Shown: positions 22,620 through 34,505 of the stretch, in pieces
Position numbering within the stretch: position 1 is the first letter of the stretch
Layout: every line of letters begins with the position of its first letter
Source of the DNA: Ceratopteris richardii
Taxonomy: Eukaryota > Streptophyta > Polypodiopsida > Polypodiales > Pteridaceae
Reading direction: 5' to 3'
Assembly (NCBI GenBank): GCA_020310875.1
Contig: CM035431.1
Span: forward strand, 18,150,267-18,214,266
DNA length: 64,000 bases
Position numbers and translations under genes: made by a program
Notes under the pieces: model-generated
What the model saw: the letters and a program-made list of their open reading frames with translations, nothing else
Told to the model about the DNA's origin: nothing
Databases searched by the model: none

Positions 22620-23175
22620 AATGCTAGTACCTGGAATCTCTGTCTCATGCCGAGGTTCCTGTCTGTCTTCTCAAGGAGTGGGTGATGCGTCGAGGATCAC
22701 CGGGAAACCGCCTCGCTTCACGTCGGGTTCAGGTGTCGAGAAGAAGGAGGTCGGGCAGGAAGTCCGCGCTGGGGTTGGATCAGGCCCCTCTTTGGTGTAC
22801 CGTTCCTGCTGTCCTGCGAGCCACGTCTGCGCGTTGGGCACCTCGCCTATACTCTCTGGAGTGTGTGCGATCCTCATAGGGCCCCTGCCCCTTGGAAGTG
22901 ACGAGACGAGCGTGCGTACGCGTGAAATCGTAGGCGTGGGGAAAGAGACAATCGGATACAACAGTAATATATGGAATGCAGACGAAGCTCAATGATACGA
23001 TCAAAAGTAACGGCTGTCGACCAATAAAATTTGAATGATACAAAGACGCCCGCTACAGTGCGGGTCGGCGATACAAAAATCTGCTACATTGTGGAACAGG
23101 TAAATACAAATAAATGTCGCCGCTACAGTGCGGATCGACTAGATATGATATGCCTCTTGCTACAATGCAAAAAGG
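22620..23175. other. CpG-rich segment within AT-rich surroundings
   Basis: Compared with both sides, this stretch is clearly GC-rich and dense in CpG (for example GCGTCGAGG, GACGAGACGAGCG and TACGCGTG). It lies in the leader of Gypsy L, between the gag-like gene and the LTR piece. Overlapping open frames exist on both strands (22621-22995 plus, 22671-22961 minus) but neither resembles a known protein. Confidence 0.6.
23049..23170. repeat. Four short hairpins with a shared six-base loop
   Basis: Hairpins lie at 23049-23064 (stem CCCGC/GCGGG, loop TACAGT), 23081-23094 (stem CTGC/GTGG with wobble pairs, loop TACATT), 23120-23133 (stem CCGC/GCGG, loop TACAGT) and 23157-23170 (stem TTGC/GCAA, loop TACAAT). 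They are spaced 32, 39 and 37 bases apart. The stems differ in sequence but still pair. Confidence 0.7.
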
Positions 23176-23179
23176 CACC

Positions 23180-23900
23180 GAGGATCTTCGGCTTCAGTCT
23201 TCGCGGATGGATCTTCTCTTCACTTTGGGTCTTCGATCTTCAATCAAGGCTTCTTTTCAAGTCTTCTTCGCCAATAGTTTTACTTCACTTTACTTCAATA
23301 GTCCATGCAAAATCAAATACCTGGTGGGAAGATCCGCAAAGAAGTTCGACCGGAGAAACAAATGATGTCTAGACACCTATTTATAGGTTTCCCCCTCTCT
23401 AGGACCTCTCTAGAATCTTCTAACCTCCTTATCTAAATTTCTATTTTCAGACGACCTTGCATGTTCATTTGCTATTTTTGGAAAATCCCATCTCTTATTT
23501 CTATTTTCTTATTTTTCTCCTTTTTTTATATTAGTTTTGGTTTCAAACTGTATATACAAGTTAATTACTTTTAAGGGTTTGACCTAGGATAAACACCAAT
23601 TCCAGAGGTCCAACCTAGGGTTTTTTTTATCGGGAAAATTAGGGATTTGCTCACAATTAACTCAAGCTCATCAATTCAAGGTTTTAATTACAATTTGGAC
23701 TTGAACTCCAAGGGTTTCCAAGGGCTCAAGTCCAGTTTTCATAGGTAAACTCATGTTTTCAAGGATTTTCAAGGGTCAAACCTAAGGGTTTGTGGGTCAA
23801 ACGTTAGTGATTTATACTTTCGAATCTAACGTACATCTTCAATATGGGTTTGCATTGCACAATTAATCAAATCGGCCAAAACATGTACAATTCTTACCAC
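23180..23900. other. Leader or LTR-derived sequence of Gypsy L, no gene seen
   Basis: The stretch is AT-rich and contains repeated CAAGGGTTT and CCTAGGGTTT words around 23570-23800. No coding pattern or clear primer site was found. By position it is R/U5 and leader of the L element, but it does not align obviously to the LTRs of E or G beyond the TATA area. Confidence 0.35.
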
Positions 23901-23904
23901 TTTC

Positions 23905-24170
23905 TTTGAGCTCTCTAGCTCTTTTTATAGTTTTTCCCTAGATTTGGCCCTGTCCAGACCTAATGTCTAGCCTAGTTAATAATTAGATATAAGGGCTTAT
24001 TTGAGGGCTCAAATGGACTCTAAAAATTGTGAAAATTGGTATGTGGTTATTTCTAGTACTCCTCAAGCTTGAGGACTCCTCAACTTGAAGGTAAAATGGA
24101 GCTAAATCTTACCAAAAACAATATTTACAATGTTGGCGTAGTGATGAAAATCACTCTTGGTTGAAAATAA
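23905..24170 (-). repeat. Gypsy LTR piece (L), with TATA box
   Basis: On the minus strand it reads through a segment with CTCAAGCTTGAGGAG, TTTTTAGAGTCC, GGTCTGGACAGGG and ACTATAAAAAGAGC. The same succession occurs at 56375-56600 (E, plus) and 40550-40720 (G, minus). The TATA box lies at 23921-23930 on the minus strand. Confidence 0.75.
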
Positions 24171-24611
24171 TTTAAGAAATTTTGATTAGGACTTATTAAT
24201 GGGTTACACTTGATTGCTCTGTCTCCTCATTGCTTTTTGGACAACACTACCCCCTCTTTATCGTCTATCATCCCTGACAGACCTTTGTTCTATAGGGTGG
24301 TCGATGTAATACTTGAGTAGATCGGTAACCAATTCATGTTCATAGAGCCTTAATCCTTTCACCAGATCGAATTGCAATGCATTCCAATTGATCACACTAG
24401 GAATATTTGGCTATGGAGTCATGTGATATTATGAATACATTTCCCACTCACATGCAACTAATTGAATCGTGTGTTGATCTCAATATGAACACTTCAGAGT
24501 GATACTCCCAAAAACCTGTAGTAAGCATATCTTCAAAAGTTTGTTTGTAGTAGGCTGGGAGATATCATATGTCGGCATGCCAAGCATAAGCTACTCTTAT
24601 ACTTGGGGTGA
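24171..24611. other. Unassigned sequence between Gypsy L and Copia M
   Basis: No open frame, LTR end or recognisable protein was found in this stretch. It could be the rest of the L LTR or of an older element into which L or M inserted. Confidence 0.4.
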
Positions 24612-25408
24612 GGGAGTATATCCGCTCCTAGTTGCAGCAAAAGAATGATATGACCTTCTTAGGACCAAACATTTCACTACCACAGTCCACCAAAAATTAA
24701 ATTGCTCTCTAGACCTGAGAATGGAACCTATGAAATTTTACGCAGTAAAAAATGAAATTTTAAGCTTTCCAACAAGCCATAGATCACTCCATTTGGAGAA
24801 TGTGACCTAGGTCAACCTCCTTGCACAAGACAAACCAAAATCTACCTAAAGATATAGCTTACATCTATGTGTACCTCTTCACACACATATGTTGGGGAAT
24901 ATGTAGAGATAGAATAGAGAGCTTTCAAGATCAATATACACAAGGATAAGGAAAACTTGATATTAAGATTATATTCAAAACAAAGCTTACAACAAGGTCT
25001 TTAAGACAAGCTATCTTGCACATGAAACAAACAACTTCACAAAGATATATAGGCGACACAAGTCTGAGCCAAAGCAAAAACTTCAACAAGTAGGGGGCTA
25101 GCTTAGCTAGGGGTTAGCTTACCATGGATTATACAATCCCAATGCAATCCTAGAAGTGCACAAATGAAGCTTGAGGATGGCTATTACTTTCTTCCAAACT
25201 ATTCCTTATATAATGCTCTAAAAGTTGGCATAGAATCGGAATTCAAAGCATGCCTCCAAAATCCCCTACTTTTCTCAATCAAGGTAGATGGAATTTTGAG
25301 CTGAAAAACTTGTGAAAAAGTGGTTGTAGAATTTACCAAAAAGTGAAGTGATGTGGCACTTGAGATAAGCCTTGGTTCACACATATTTGAGCTTGTATGT
25401 TTCTAACA
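24612..25408 (-). repeat. 3' LTR of Copia M
   Basis: On the minus strand it begins TGTTAGAAACATAC at 25408, directly after the purine tract, and ends with GGATATACTCCC. Its last 210 bases match the remnant 29796-30010. The exact low-coordinate end is within a few bases. Confidence 0.85.
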
Positions 25409-25420
25409 CTCCCCCTCAAG
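25409..25420 (-). other. Polypurine tract of Copia M
   Basis: On the minus strand GCTTGAGGGGGAG directly precedes the 3' LTR start. Confidence 0.85.
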
Positions 25421-25426
25421 CTCGTG

Positions 25427-28400
25427 TTAATCTCCATCGATCTCCTTCATGTTGAGGTTGATCTTGAACTTTTCCAACTTGCTTGCATCCATGAATTTGG
25501 TCATGATATCTACTACTTGCTCCTTTGTGTTGATGTACTTGATGTCCACTTCTTTTGCTAGTACCCTCTCTCTAATGAAGTGATAGTGAATATCACTGTG
25601 TTTGCTTCTTGCATGGAACATAGTCTTGTCTGCTAGATGAATGCTTGATCTGTTAGCTCCAAATAGAGTGAATTCTTTGACTCCACATCCAAGTCTTTGA
25701 AGAGCTTCTTGAACCACATGATCTCACATGTAGCAAGTGCTAAAACTCTATACTCAACCTCATTAGATGATAATGCAGCTGTAGGTTTCTTCTTGGACAT
25801 CCATGGAATGACTCTTTGACCTAGCATGAAGACATAGCCAAATGTGCTCCTTCTGTACTCCTTTAAAGCATCCCAATCAGCATCCCTAAAGCCTTGTGGT
25901 TGTAATCCATCTTCATAAGGGTATTACAACCCTTGGTTGATAGTATGCTTGATGTACCTAAGCACTCAGTTGGTTGCAATCAAGTGAACATCAATTCGTG
26001 AATTCAAACATTGTGAAAGAACTCCTATAACATAGCACGAGTCAAGTCTTGTAATGGTAGCATAATTTAGGCTTCCAATTATGCCTCTATATTCTGAAAT
26101 AACTTCACGAGGCTTCCCTTCACATGCACATAACTTAGTGTTTGAATCCACAGGTTGTGTGAGTGGCTTACATCCACTCATACCATACTTGTTAAGTATA
26201 TCTAGCAAGTATTTCCTTAGAGCTAGGTAAACACAATTTTCTACATAAACAACTTCAATTCCAAGAAACATTTTGAGCAATCTAAGATCTGAAATCTTGA
26301 TATCATTCCCAAGCTTAGTCTTTATCCATTTGATACCTAGATCATCACCCCCTGTTATAATCAATTCATCCACATATATGCATATGTAAACAACTAGTCC
26401 TCCTTCCCTCTTGCGGTATAGGGATGGACCTACATCACTTGCCTTGTATCCACACCTGCACAAGTACTCCACAAGCCTTTGATTCCATGCCCTAGGAGCT
26501 TGCTTTAAACCATACAATGCTTTTCGAAGTTTACAAACATGAACTAAATATTTAGGGTTTTGAAACCCTAATGGTTTATTCATGTAGATTGTCCCCTGCA
26601 AATCACCATTAAGAAAAGCATTCTTTACATCCAATCGATATATTGTCCACCTCTTAAATATGGCAACCCCAATGATTGCCCTAATTGTGGTCATCTTTGC
26701 AACTAGGCTGAATGTTTCTTCATAGTCGATACCATAGGATTGAGCAAATCCCTCTACCAAAAGCCTTGCTTTGTACCTACTAATTGAACCATCAGAATTT
26801 CTCTTCACTTTATAGAACCACTTGTCACCAATTACCTTCATCCCTTCTTGTCTTGGAACTAGACTCCCTGTGTTGTCTTCAAGGGCTTCCTACTCTTCTT
26901 CCATAGCTTCTTGCCACTCCTTTGTGCCTTTGGCCTCTTCATAGGTAGAAGGTTTCCGATCTTTGACAACCTTCCTCATGAAAGCATGATACCTAACAAT
27001 ATAACTATTATAAGAAAGGCTTGAGATTGGATTTCTTACCCTTGTTGAGCTCCTTTCTTCTCCTTTTGGTGGAATGAACCATCTTTGCCTTGGTGCCTTG
27101 ATCTCTGCTTTTAATGTAGCTCCCTCTTCTAACATAGGTTCTTCAAAGTCTTCAACTTCATGTACATCTTCATCAAGCTCTACCAATCTTGCCTTTCCTT
27201 TATTCATTGATTGAGGAGCTGAATCCATTCTTTAACTTCTTTGTATTCTTTGACCATTGACTTCCAAGCTATCTTGAAATCTAGCTTCATATGTCCTCTT
27301 TGCCTCTTCAATATCTTCGTCTTGCAATGGAACTTTGGAAGCATACCATGGTTTGAGTTCACCAAACACTACATCTCTAGATACCTTAAACTCATTTGTA
27401 TTAGGGTTGTAGCACCTATAACCTTTTTGCTCCATAGCATAGCCAATAAACATACAAACTTTAGCCCTTGCATCCATCTTACCTCTCAACTCTTGTGGCA
27501 CATGTGTGTAGCATACACACCCAAAGACTCTAATGTGTGAAAGGTATGGTTTCCTTACACTCCATGCCTGCTCAGGTGTCATGTCATGTACCCCTAATGT
27601 GGAAAACCTATATTTCAAGTACAGAGCACTAGACACAACATCTGCCTAATATCTTAAAGGCACATTCATTTCATTTAGCATACTCCTAGCAATTTCAGAA
27701 ATATACCTATTCTTCCTCTCTACCACCCCATTTTGTTTGGGAGTATACCTGCAAGTGATTTGCCTCTTTATACCTTGGACCTGTAAGAAATCACAAAAAT
27801 CATGGGAGAAGTATTCTCCCCCTCCATTTGACCTTAGGCTTTTGATGTAACAACATTTCTCCTTCTCAACGTGTGCCTTTAATCTTTTTAACACATCAAA
27901 CACATCTGATTTTTTCTTTGTACAATACAACCAAACTTTTCTTGAGTAATAATCAATGAAGGTTACAAAGTACCTATTACTTGCAAGAGAGGGCTCTTTG
28001 GTTCACCCCCACACATTTGTGTGCACAAGGTCTAACACACCATGTGCTACATATCCACTCTTCTTCAAGGGCTGTCTAGTAGACTTTTCTAGTTGACAAA
28101 CTTCACACATCTTATGAAACATTTGTAATGAAAAATGTGTTAAAACTTTTACCAATTTCCTCTTCTCCATGTCTTTCAACCTTTGATTGTTGATGTGACC
28201 ACACCTTTTGTGCCACAAATCCAAGTCTCCAATCTTCCTTTTGCTATTAGCTCATAGCCATTCCTTCGGTATTTAATAAAGCATCCTTTGTGGTTGAACT
28301 TTACTTGATATCCCCTTTCAACCATCTGTCCAACAAAGATTAAGTTCTTTGTAATAATAGGAACATGGAATACCTCAGATAGTCCTCTTGCTTTGTGGTT

Positions 28401-29600
28401 GCCTTCAAGCTTCACATCTCCCATTTGTTGTATCTCATGCTTTGTGTTTTCTCCTATCTCCACAAAGCCCCTTTGCTTGGGTTCTTGAAGATTGCTAAAG
28501 TACTCCTCTTTACTTGACATCTGGTTACTACAACCACTATCTATACACCACACTTCATCATGTGGTTGACCTTCACTACTGTGCTTCATAGCTAACTAAT
28601 GTTCATTTTCTGAATTGCTTGAGGAGTTAGCATACTTACCTTGACCTTTCTAATTGTTCCCACCTTGCATTTGCCAACAATCTTTGGCATAATTTCCTTG
28701 ATTCCCACAATTGAAGCATTCAATTGAGTTGGAGTAGCCTCTACCTCCATATCTTCCTCCTCTACCTCTTCCTCTTCCTCTTCCTCTTGATGATTGACCT
28801 TCATCTTCGCTTGATTGACTCCCTTGATAACTTTTTCTACCTTGTTGGTATTTTCTTCTACCTCTTCCTCTTGAACCACCTCTGTTGCCTTTGCCTCTTC
28901 CTCCTTTGCCTGCATAGAATAGTTGGTCTTGGCTGCCGTTTGACTTGTTGCCTCTATGGTTGAGCTCCTCAACCACCACAAGAGAAGTAAATTGCTCAAA
29001 ATCTGGTAGTGAATCCCTTACATACACAAAGGTTGTGAATGCCTTCCATTTATCATCTTCTCTAAGCCCTTTAAGTGTGTGGGCAACTAGGTCATCATCA
29101 TCTATGAAACAACCTATTGAACGAAGTGTATTAGAGATCTCTTTTACTTTGAGTATGAAGTCATTAATGCTTTGATTCGATGACTTCCTATGGTTTTTGA
29201 GTTTATTCTTGAGTTGGATTTTTCTAGAATTTTTAAAGGTAGAGTACAACCTCTAGACACTCCCAAATCTTCTTGGATGTATCTAGGTCTTGGATTTGAC
29301 CTATTATGGAGTTTCTTATGTGTTGAGATAGAATGAAGATCACTCTCGTATCCCTTTCTTCCCACTCTCTAATGGCTCTCCTTTGATTCTTGGTAGGTGT
29401 ATCATGTGGATCTATGCATGGCTTCACCTCAGTACCACTAACCAACCCCCAAATACCCTTTTCCATGAGGAAGTTAGAGGTTCCAAACTTCCAAGGTTGG
29501 TAATTGCTCTTTTCAAGCTTCTCAATCTGAGTATTATAGTCTCCCATTGTGTATGAGACTATAAAGTGGATCTTAATCCCTCCTTGGATTGTGATAGATG
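25427..29600 (-). pseudogene. Gag-pol region of Copia M
   Basis: Landmarks on the minus strand in order: gag with NYQPWKFGTSNFLM and DLDTSKKIWECLE (near 29530-29250); an Arg/Gly-rich tract ahead of a zinc-knuckle-like segment (about 28900-28690); protease with WCIDSGCSNQM (near 28550); integrase with DLWHKRCGHIN (28220), LRSNGGGEY (27840) and GVVERKNR (27725); reverse transcriptase with WFYKVKRNSDGS (26820), KALYGLKQAPRAW (26520) and YVDELII (26370); RNase H with HARSKHSDIHYHFIRE (25610). It would have made the capsid and copying enzymes. It is broken and has no expected product. Confidence 0.9.
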
Positions 29601-29779
29601 TGAGAAAGAATGATATGTTACCTTCCCACAAGATTTTCCACTTGTCTTGAACCTTTGATGATGATAGGAGCTCCCTCTTGCTTCAAATGCTTCTTCGAAT
29701 CTTCTTGGTCTTTGCTTTAATCCTTGGATCCCAAGCAACTTCAAGGCCTCCTCTTGATGTTCTCAATGCTCAATGATGA

Positions 29780-29791
29780 GCTCTGATACCA
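29780..29791 (-). other. Primer binding site of Copia M, initiator Met tRNA
   Basis: On the minus strand TGGTATCAGAGC lies four bases from the inner end of the 5' LTR remnant. Confidence 0.9.
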
Positions 29792-29795
29792 CTAA

Positions 29796-30010
29796 TGGAG
29801 TATATCCACTCCTAGTTGTAGCAAAAGACTGATAGGCCTTTCCTAAGACCAAACAATTCACTACCACACTCCACCAAAAATTGAATTGCTCTCGCGATGT
29901 GAGGACTGAGCTTATGAAGTTTTTCACAGTAAAAATAGACTTTGTAATCTTTCCAAGAATCCATAGATCATAGAATTTGGAGAATGCGACCTATATGAAC
30001 CTCCTTGCTT
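29796..30010 (-). repeat. 5' LTR remnant of Copia M
   Basis: About 215 bp match the inner end of the 3' LTR of M (24612-24830). The match ends at about 30010, where Gypsy F sequence starts. Confidence 0.8.
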
Positions 30011-32708
30011 CCGTATCTACCTCTTGAAACTTTGTCTCTAGTGTGCTATGCACTTTTTGTAACATGTGGGAATGATCTTGTAGAATTTTGTTGTCTGCTT
30101 AGAGTATTGTTATTCATTGTTGTATATCTGGGGAGCCATCTTGTAGTATGTTGTTGTGTGTTTTGAGCAAGTGGTACTCTATTCAAAGTTGCATCATACA
30201 TCGAATCATAGTAGAAAATGCATTATTTATAGATGAGGATGTAATTTGTACACTCGTCGATGAAAGGGAAAGGGAATGGGGAGTGTGGATGTTGTGTCTA
30301 ATAGAGAGGTGGGTGCAAGTGAAGTTGGTGGAAGGGGTATGGTAGATGGTGGAATCATGGGGGGAGGTGTTTTGGGTGGTGAGTTATCCATGTTGTCGTA
30401 TGTGGAAGTGTATGTGGTGTCTACCATGTACATCACGATGGTAGGTGGGGTGCGTGTTGTGGTGGTGAATAGTTGTGGTGTGGGTGTTGAAAATGTGATT
30501 GGCAAGGGGGTTTGGGTGTGAAGTTGGAATAGGTCACACAAAAAGGAATGGAGGAGCTAGAGAATTGGTGGGATGGAGGTTGGAATGTGAGTGGTTGGAG
30601 GTGGGACCACCATGGAAAAATATTTGTATATAGGGAAACCTAGAAAAGTGGATCTAAAATATGGGTGACCTATCATAGAGTTTGTGGAAGCAAGATATCC
30701 CATGGTAGAGTTGATGAAAGATTCTATTGTATGAGTGATGGTATGATACAATGGGTTGTTGAAGGAAGAAAACAGGGTTGAAATGGAAGTTGGGCAACAA
30801 AAGATGAAGGTTTTCTCTCTGGGATCAGTAGTAGGTATAACATTTAAAAACTCTATTCGAGGGGATCATAGTGGGGGTGGTTGAAGAAGTGGCTCCATTT
30901 TCTCTTCGTGGATGGTGATCGTTTCATGGCTAGGAGTTCCCAACGGTTTTATTGGTGGAATTGGTGTGGCAATGTCCATTGCTTGGAAAATCATCTCACC
31001 CTAGGTTGTGGAAACTATTGTGGTAGTTGATTCTACTCTTTCGATTGGTGTAGTGGTGGCCTTCATGGTAGTGATGGGAATTCGGATGTTTCTCCCTAAC
31101 TTTGGTTATGTTTGTAACTTGCATGGGTTGTATTGGGTATGAGGAGTTTCCAGTGTATCTTATAGCTTGCACTACACCACATGTCTCTCAGAGGAGTTGT
31201 CGAGTTTCACTGAAATGAGAGTCTACAACAGCCTCTTCCAAGAGTTGTGCCATGAGTACTTTGCTGCTCTATTCAAAAAGCAACTATTGTGCTTGAACTC
31301 TTTCCATGATTTGGTATAATCTGTGAAGCTCTATAGTATAGGCCAAAGCTCCTCTAGACTCTTTATTTACTTCAGCTTTAGATTGTTCGAGTTGTTGAGA
31401 GAGGGTTCATTGTTGGTCATCTTCCCAGTGTACATGACGTCTTTCTCTTGATATTTCCATTCTTTGTGTGGAGGTGCCAGTATCTTCTCTGTTGGAAAAG
31501 AACTCACCATTTGAGAGTTCAATGGTGCGCAAGAAGGACTCAAAGTCGAATGTGATCATCCCTTCAATGTCTCTAGTGGGGTTGAATTCAAATTCTGATG
31601 GTACAGGGGGAGCAAAGGGATCACCTTGTGAAGTGCCTTCCGACTCAAATTAGGAGTTCTAATGGTAAAAGGGGGTACCGTGCCTTCTCCTCTTGGTGCA
31701 ATTTCCAGGGCCATGACAACTTCTCTTGGCTGGACACAAGGGATCATGCCTCTCATTCTCTTGGATTGGTGGACAAAAGCTTGACATCCTTTAAAAAGTT
31801 GTAATTGTGACGAGGTCAGCATGCGCTCGATGGGCACATCACATGATAAACATCTGTAAATAATGTGTGTGATGGAACAACATCCATTCACAACTTCCTT
31901 CCTCGACCACCTCTTGTTAGCTTCATATAAATATTCGATTATCCATAGGGGAAACTTGATGGTCAATGATCGTGTGTGAGCTAGATAGAGGTTGAACCAT
32001 ATTCTTTTGTGTGGCTGTATGAAGTAGTCTTGTTTTGGAGAAGGAAAATGCCGCATGCATAGGCAAAGTGGGATGGAAACCTTCGAAATAAGTGTTGCCA
32101 TATGCTTTAGCTTCAGCAGCCTCCTATCCTTCATGTTATCAAGTACTAAAGTATGTTTCTCTGAAGGTACATGCGTGTCATGCATGTTGATTGCATCTCT
32201 CACTAATTCCAAGGTGAGCTCAAACTTCTTCAATTCATTGTTGCATGATAAAGATGGAATGACAAAGGTTCCTTGTTGGTCCCTTATGCCACTTGCCTAT
32301 AATGTGGATACTAGATAATAGCAATGTTTGAAATTAGGTTTGGGTAAGGGGGCCTTGAAGTAGTCAACCAACCTTGTGCATTTCCGAATTGTTTGGAGTT
32401 TGGGGGTGTTCTAGAGAGTCTCAAACTCTCTTGAAAAAAATTGAAATCATCCCTACATGTTTCTGAACTCGAACTTGGACTCCCATATGTATGCCTCATC
32501 TCCTAACGGCCCTGTTATTCCATTGAACCAATGAGAGTTCACACTAACTCTTTTTTTCAATCTTGTTGGAGGATTGTGAATGGGTATTTGATGTAGATGG
32601 TGTAATTCTATCGATGACTCGCTTGGTGGCATTTCAATAGGCAAACTTTCCATGTTGAAAGTGGCTGATTTGTCCCTACTTGTGAACTGTTGCCTGTTGT
32701 GTCAGCCA
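30011..32708 (-). pseudogene. Accessory 3' gene of Gypsy F (long form)
   Basis: The start MADTTGNSSQVGT at about 32708 matches the start MAEARTSSQAGT in Gypsy E. The core includes CMRHF, RIWFNLYLAHT and WIIEYLYEAN (about 32080-31920) and VPPFTIR (near 31660), each with a counterpart in E and G. A helical segment (LHRLYQIMERVQAQ, near 31310) and a Pro/Thr-rich tail (30750-30230) follow, as in G. The function is unknown. No signal peptide or membrane segment was seen. It is a broken copy. Confidence 0.65.
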
Positions 32709-33568
32709 TGATGCTAGTAGTAGTGATTTTTTTTATTTTTCTCTCAATCTGCTTGAAAAGGAGATCATATTAGCATTGCAACAAAAACATGTTGATAATT
32801 TGTCTCCCTTACAACACCAATACACGTAATGGTTAGGGAGTTAGTGAGTGAGGTGTTCCTTGCATCTCTGAGTATTGATTAGTAGGTTAGTGATTTCCCT
32901 AAATGCATAATCTATATGTGCACTGTACTTATAATGCATCTAGTTTGTTGCAAATTAAGTTAGACAATCGGGTTAGGGGGTTTGATACAAGGTTTAATTC
33001 TCAAAACTTTCAGCGTGGGATTACAACTTTTGGCAATGGTGAATTTTAAATGTTTCTCCAATAGGTCTTCTTGGATTTGGAACTTTTTGGGTGCCCATTT
33101 GTAGATAATCTTAGGTGTGAGTTGAGGTATTGAGGTGTTGATTGCAGATGTTTGCCATGAAGTTTGTGAGGTGAGTGTTTGTGAGTGGTGATTCAAGCTT
33201 ATGAGATTATGTGCAACTATTTGAGCTTGCTAGCAGGTCTTAGACACCTAGATTTGTCATGCATTAGGGCCAGTCTCCATCGACCCCTTTGGGACCCAAA
33301 TATAAATGGTTCGACTTCATTGATTCCTAGAATCCTCCTTCATTGTAGTCTTTGATTGAGTAGTTTGTTTGGTGCATCATTGGGGTTCTGTCTCCTAAGT
33401 AAATGCTTGTTTATCTTTGTGTATCTAGATTTTCTTCACGGTTTGAGTCCTCTTGCCTTGGGTGATCCATTGCCTATGAGCATTAATTCTTTGCTTTCTC
33501 TGCTTCATAGGTTGTCTTGCTTGTTTTTCTTGGACCATCATTGGAAAAGAAGGGAGGTCTATGTTGGC

Positions 33569-34063
33569 TTATGTGAATCCTTCAAGGGTGGCCTTCTTCT
33601 GCACCATATAACTTTGGACAAGAATAGCATCATTATCTTCATTTGTGCTCTTGGAAGGACTAAGAGTGGTTGCCTTTCCTAGTTCCTTGAGTGCTTGATT
33701 TTCTAACTCAAATGTGATGCAATTTTGATTTACGCAGGCCTCAAGAAGTCCACATCTTAGGTCCAAGTTGACCCCATGGACATAGATCCAATCTTGACCG
33801 AAGGCAAGAGGTTTGGTGAGGTCCTCGTCTTGACACAATAGCACTTTGACTATCATTAGAACATCTTGAAGGTAGATGGAAAGCTCTACCTCGCCCATGA
33901 AAGGGGTCTCTACACCTCCCAATCCTATGAGATATTCTTTTGTAGGATTGACACTTAATTGCAATTCTTGACAATAAGAAATTCTAATTGCACTAGCTAC
34001 ACCTAAGTCAAACAAGGCTCTTATAGTCCTTGCACTCTTTCCTTGTCCTACCTTTAGGATCAC
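33569..34063 (-). pseudogene. Extra protease-like domain of Gypsy F
   Basis: The minus-strand frame has GQGKSARTIRALFD, then GLGGVETPFMGEV, CQDEDLTKPL and GQDWIY. These line up residue for residue with the post-integrase protease domain of Gypsy E. Together with E and B it shows that the extra domain is a family trait and not a chance joining. Confidence 0.75.
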
Positions 34064-34492
34064 AAAAGGACAATGATCAACTATTCAAGGTGCGATTTTT
34101 TCATTGATCTGATGCATTCTAGGGCTTTTCCTTGCACTTCATCATCTAAGATCACATCGGATAGTTGGTCCCATCAAGCTTATCTTCAGCTTGAAGCATG
34201 CCAAACAAGTCATTGCTGCCCGCCATTTCACTAAGGAACAAGAATGTGACAAAATCTTCACTTCGATGAAAGCTAAAATGAGTGCTGAAATTTCAGCTCA
34301 CAAACCGTCACTCTCATGGCCATTCTGACTACACAAATGGCTTTGAAATGGGGGTAAAACCCCAGCGCACCTAGTGGAAATGTTTCCTGGCTGTTGAAAT
34401 TCATAGTTCTATGCTCCGAAGTTGATTTGCACCGTTAAAAGTGCGCGCGCACCGCGACGCGAAAAACCGAAACTTGAGAAGAAGCTGAACCT

Positions 34493-34504
34493 GCTCTGAT
34501 ACCA
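34493..34504 (-). other. Primer binding site of Copia H
   Basis: TGGTATCAGAGC on the minus strand, one base from the inner LTR end. Confidence 0.88.
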
Positions 34505-34505
34505 C

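Larger units (their letters stand above)
19440..24170 (-). mobile_element. Gypsy derivative L (minus strand, incomplete)
   Basis: Reading the minus strand, a 5' LTR piece (about 24170 to 23905) is followed by a long leader with a CpG-rich hairpin field, an open gag-like gene (22435-21413), a simple-repeat stretch and an integrase (about 21050-19440). Protease, reverse transcriptase and RNase H are not seen. The integrase is close to that of Gypsy E, including the GYGPMIIN...GDI tail, and the LTR piece is close to the E and G LTRs. It looks like a fossil or a shortened non-autonomous form. That all these pieces belong to one element is inferred from order and strand. Confidence 0.6.
24612..30010 (-). 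mobile_element. Copia element M (minus strand, broken)
   Basis: A nearly complete Copia element on the minus strand. A 5' LTR remnant (29796-30010) and primer site (29780-29791) are followed by gag (about 29560-28620), protease (DSG near 28550), integrase (about 28220-27240), reverse transcriptase (26841-25966), RNase H (about 25830-25427), a purine tract and a 3' LTR of about 797 bp. Its gag (IEKLEKSNYQPWKF) is close to that of Copia C. By eye the LTR parts that can be compared differ at about one base in five, so it is older than C. Roughly half a dozen breaks are present. Its 5' LTR is joined to Gypsy F. Confidence 0.9.
30011..34090 (-). mobile_element. Gypsy element F, 3' part (minus strand, broken)
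   Basis: Reading the minus strand there is a protease-like domain (34063-33569), a spacer with a W-x-P-K segment (about 33196-32960), then the accessory 3' gene (from about 32708) with its long proline- and threonine-rich tail down to about 30200. The order is the same as in Gypsy E. No reverse transcriptase or integrase is present here. The copy has several breaks. It is joined to Copia M at its 3' side and Copia H at its 5' side. Confidence 0.7.

Noticed and set aside
22621-22995. Overlapping open frames on both strands of the CpG-rich segment
   Set aside because: Long frames are expected by chance in GC-rich DNA; the peptides show no known motif and the two frames exclude each other.
30276-30521. 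Gly/Val-rich plus-strand frames opposite the Pro/Thr-rich tails (also 36909-37154 and 37344-37583)
   Set aside because: They are mirror images of the proline-rich accessory gene on the minus strand.
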